The notes under the pieces: generated by a model
The model's input: only the letters and a program-made list of their open reading frames with translations
What the model was told of the DNA's origin: nothing
The model's database searches: none
In this document: positions 61,897 to 64,000 of the stretch, in pieces
How the letters are laid out: each line of letters starts with the position of its first letter
Numbering within the stretch: position 1 is the first letter of the stretch
Position numbers and translations under genes: made by a program
NCBI GenBank assembly: GCA_963782255.1
Contig: CAWAIS010000002.1
Location: 1,488,001 to 1,552,000 of the forward strand
Direction: 5' to 3'
Origin: Roseiarcus sp963782255
Lineage (GTDB): Bacteria > Pseudomonadota > Alphaproteobacteria > Rhizobiales > Beijerinckiaceae
Length of the DNA: 64,000 nucleotides

Positions 61897-64000
61897 GCCG
61901 CCCCCTTCATAAGCGGCGCCAGTATGCTCGCAGACGAATTGCGACGCGAGCGCCAATAGCCCCGCCGCGCAGCCTCGTCGAAGACATGAGCCATGTGGCG
62001 CGCGGCGGGAAGATTGGCCCCGACGAGAAAGGCGCGCACGGCCTCGTCGCCGAGCGTCGCATCAAACATGAGATCGAACTGTTCGCTTCGAACGGCGTCG
62101 GTGAGCGCCGCAAAGGCGTAGAGGTTGTCGAGCGACTGCGCCATTTCCGCCGCGCCGCGATGCCCGTGGCGCATCTGCCCGGCGAGCCAGCGCGGATTGG
62201 CGGCGCGGCCGCGCAGAGCGCGCGCGATCTCCTGTTCGAGCGTGCGCACCTTCAAGGCGCCGGGCGCAGTCGAGTCGAGATGGTAGAGCGCGGGGCTCGC
62301 CCCGACCCGCTGAGCAGCAGCAGCGAAGCCGCCCTCGTGCTCCGCTAAGGCGTCGGCGTCGAGGGCGTCCTGTCCCGGCAGGTCCTGCGTGTGAACGAAA
62401 GCCTCCGCGCGGCGAACAAGCGCGCGAAACGCTTCCCTCGCATCGCGGCCTTCGCGTTTGCCGTCATAAGCGTGGCTGGTCGCGGCGAGATACGCCTCCG
62501 CCAGGTCCGCCCGCTCACCCCAATCCCCTCGTGAAATGCGCCGGCCAAGACCGACGCCGTACGCGCCCGGCGGCGCGCCGAACACGCGGGCAACGGCCGC
62601 GGCCTCGAAGCCTGCAAGCGGATTGTCCTCCGCGCCTTCCTCAAGCGCCGCGACGGCCCGCACCGCCGCGGAGAAGAGGGCGATCTGACCAGGAAACACG
62701 TCGCGGAAAAGGCCCGAAATGCGCAAGGTCACGTCGACGCGCGGACGGCCGAGCATCGCCAGCGGCAAGATATCGAAGCCGCTGACGCGGTTCGAGCCCA
62801 CGTCCCATGTCGGACGGCAACCCAGAAACGCGAAGGCTTGCGCGAGGTCGTCGCCGCCTGTGCGCATCGTGGCCGAGCCCCACAGATCGAGCACGATGCG
62901 TTTCGGCCATTGCCCGTGATCCTGTGCATAGCGCGCCAGCACTTCCTCGGCGGCGCGCCGTCCAATCTCCCAGGCGTTGCGCGTCGGCGCGGAGCGTGGA
63001 TCGATGGCGAAGAGGTTGCGTCCGGTGGGCATGACGTCAAGCCGACCGCGGGCCAACGCGCCTGCCGGTCCGGGCGGGGTGAACCGTCCGCCGAGCGCGC
63101 GCAAGAGGCCAAGCGACTCTGCGGCGCCACAGGCGGCGACGCGCTGAACCAGCGTTTCCGAAGCCTTTGCCCCGAGATTGAGGCCCAAGGCGAAGCCGTC
63201 GGCGCTTTCAGGCGTCCGGCCGAACACGTGCAGGCCGTCCCCGATGCGCATGTCCTTGAGGTCGCAAAGCCAGGCGTCGAGCGCGACGAGCCCATCCTCC
63301 GGCGGCTTGCCTTCGGCGCCGCATTCCTTGAGCAGGCCCACGGCGGCGCCGCGCTCCAGAATCAGCGATGCGATGGCGCGCGCGCGTCGCGGATCGAGCG
63401 CCTGCGCCTCGGCGAATTCGTCGAACAGGCTTTCGAGTTCGAGCGTCGCCCCGTGCAATCCCGCCGCGATCAGGGGCGGCGTCAGATGGCCGATCGCCAC
63501 CGCGCCAATGCGTCGTTTCGCCTGCGCCGCCTCGCCCGGATTATTGACAATGAAAGGATAGACGACCGGCGTCGCGCCGATCAGGACTTCGGGCGCGCAG
63601 CTCTCCGACAGCGCGACCGCCTTGCCCGGCAGCCACTCCAGCGTGCCATGCGCGCCGAGCTGGATCAGCGCGTCGACGCGCTCCATGCGCGTGAGCCAGA
63701 TGTGGAACGCGACGTAGGAATGGCGCGGGGGAAGAGTGAGGTCGTGGTAGTCCCCCTTGCGCGAGAGCGGATCGCCGCGATCCGGCTGCACCGCGATGAT
63801 GAGCTTGCCGAGCCGGATGAAGCGGAAGCGGAACGCGCCGTCGATGAGGCAAGGATCGCCGATCGGATCGCCCCAGGCGGCGCAAACAGCGTCTCGGAAG
63901 GGCTCGGGCGTCGCGGCGATTTCGGCTTCGTATTCGGCCAGCGTCAACGTCGCTTCGAGCGGACCATCGGAAAGCGCCGCGATAAGCGAAGCCGCGTCGC
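61893..64000 (-). CDS. cobN: Cobaltochelatase CobN subunit, N-terminus beyond the window
   Basis: C-terminal 702 residues of the large ATP-dependent cobalt chelatase subunit; the full protein is about 1100-1280 residues. Visible CobN blocks: L-T-L-P-P-R-H-S-Y-V-A-F-H-I-W-L, L-G-A-H-G-T-L-E-W-L-P-G-K and D-L-W-G-S-A-T-M-R-T-G-G-D-D. Inserts Co into hydrogenobyrinic acid a,c-diamide with CobS and CobT, which are not in this window. The reading frame stays open to the right edge, so the gene is cut by the window, not broken. Confidence 0.95.
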   Translation of the reverse strand, partial: DAASLIAALSDGPLEATLTLAEYEAEIAATPEPFRDAVCAAWGDPIGDPCLIDGAFRFRFIRLGKLIIAVQPDRGDPLSRKGDYHDLTLPPRHSYVAFHIWLTRMERVDALIQLGAHGTLEWLPGKAVALSESCAPEVLIGATPVVYPFIVNNPGEAAQAKRRIGAVAIGHLTPPLIAAGLHGATLELESLFDEFAEAQALDPRRARAIASLILERGAAVGLLKECGAEGKPPEDGLVALDAWLCDLKDMRIGDGLHVFGRTPESADGFALGLNLGAKASETLVQRVAACGAAESLGLLRALGGRFTPPGPAGALARGRLDVMPTGRNLFAIDPRSAPTRNAWEIGRRAAEEVLARYAQDHGQWPKRIVLDLWGSATMRTGGDDLAQAFAFLGCRPTWDVGSNRVSGFDILPLAMLGRPRVDVTLRISGLFRDVFPGQIALFSAAVRAVAALEEGAEDNPLAGFEAAAVARVFGAPPGAYGVGLGRRISRGDWGERADLAEAYLAATSHAYDGKREGRDAREAFRALVRRAEAFVHTQDLPGQDALDADALAEHEGGFAAAAQRVGASPALYHLDSTAPGALKVRTLEQEIARALRGRAANPRWLAGQMRHGHRGAAEMAQSLDNLYAFAALTDAVRSEQFDLMFDATLGDEAVRAFLVGANLPAARHMAHVFDEAARRGYWRSRRNSSASILAPLMKGAA

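Overview
The window looks like a chromosomal segment of a high-GC alphaproteobacterium, most likely Hyphomicrobiales (Rhizobiales) and probably a methylotroph related to Methylocystis, Methylosinus or the Beijerinckiaceae. This is inferred from gene content: a PQQ-dependent methanol/ethanol-type dehydrogenase operon, phosphoenolpyruvate carboxylase, sarcosine-oxidase-type genes, a DUF2865 protein, two DUF465 proteins and an oxygen-dependent-type (CobG/CobN) cobalamin cluster. No rRNA or other taxonomic marker is present.

Layout. 0-6.7 kb: a Vsr mismatch endonuclease, a GNAT acetyltransferase, a GcvA-like LysR regulator, a candidate type II restriction-modification pair (m5C methyltransferase plus GIY-YIG nuclease) and glucokinase. 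6.8-11.6 kb: UbiA, an orphan periplasmic binding protein that overlaps a convergent glutamine amidotransferase, tRNA-Glu(CTC) and a cold-shock protein. 12.3-17.5 kb: a translationally coupled two-gene unit encoding a fused subtilisin/thermolysin-like double protease and a ComEC-like metallo-beta-lactamase-fold hydrolase; this is the best candidate for an undescribed system. 18.7-26.9 kb: the PrkA-YeaH-SpoVR operon, ppc and a frameshifted small membrane protein. 27-31.1 kb: an accessory island with a very Trp/Cys-rich 718-residue protein, a DUF1360-like membrane protein, a small Cys-starting protein and an IS5-family element. 31.2-36.5 kb: PQQ dehydrogenase, a frameshifted cytochrome c, a Cys-less cupredoxin, a repeat-rich stretch and DUF2865. 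36.7-49.3 kb: soxGAD without soxB, catalase/cytochrome b561, queG, GST, pncA and a class IV aminotransferase/sulfotransferase-like pair. 49.4-52.9 kb: lgt, a MidA-like methyltransferase, pgeF and a flavin reductase. 52.9-64 kb: cobalamin genes cobB, cbiD, cobM, cobE, cobL, cobK, cobJ, cobI, cobH, cobG and cobN (cut by the right edge).

How genes work together. The cob genes turn precorrin-2 into hydrogenobyrinate and chelate cobalt. The dehydrogenase, cytochrome and cupredoxin form a periplasmic oxidation operon. Vsr complements the m5C methyltransferase by repairing deaminated 5-methylcytosine. Stop/start overlaps (ATGA, GTGA, TTGA) are frequent, so many of these genes are translationally coupled.

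Caution. Several genes are broken or lose their start at short homopolymers or a CT repeat (12354, 26730, 34327, 57751). Either this strain carries several recent indels or the sequence has uncorrected errors; read-level checking would decide.
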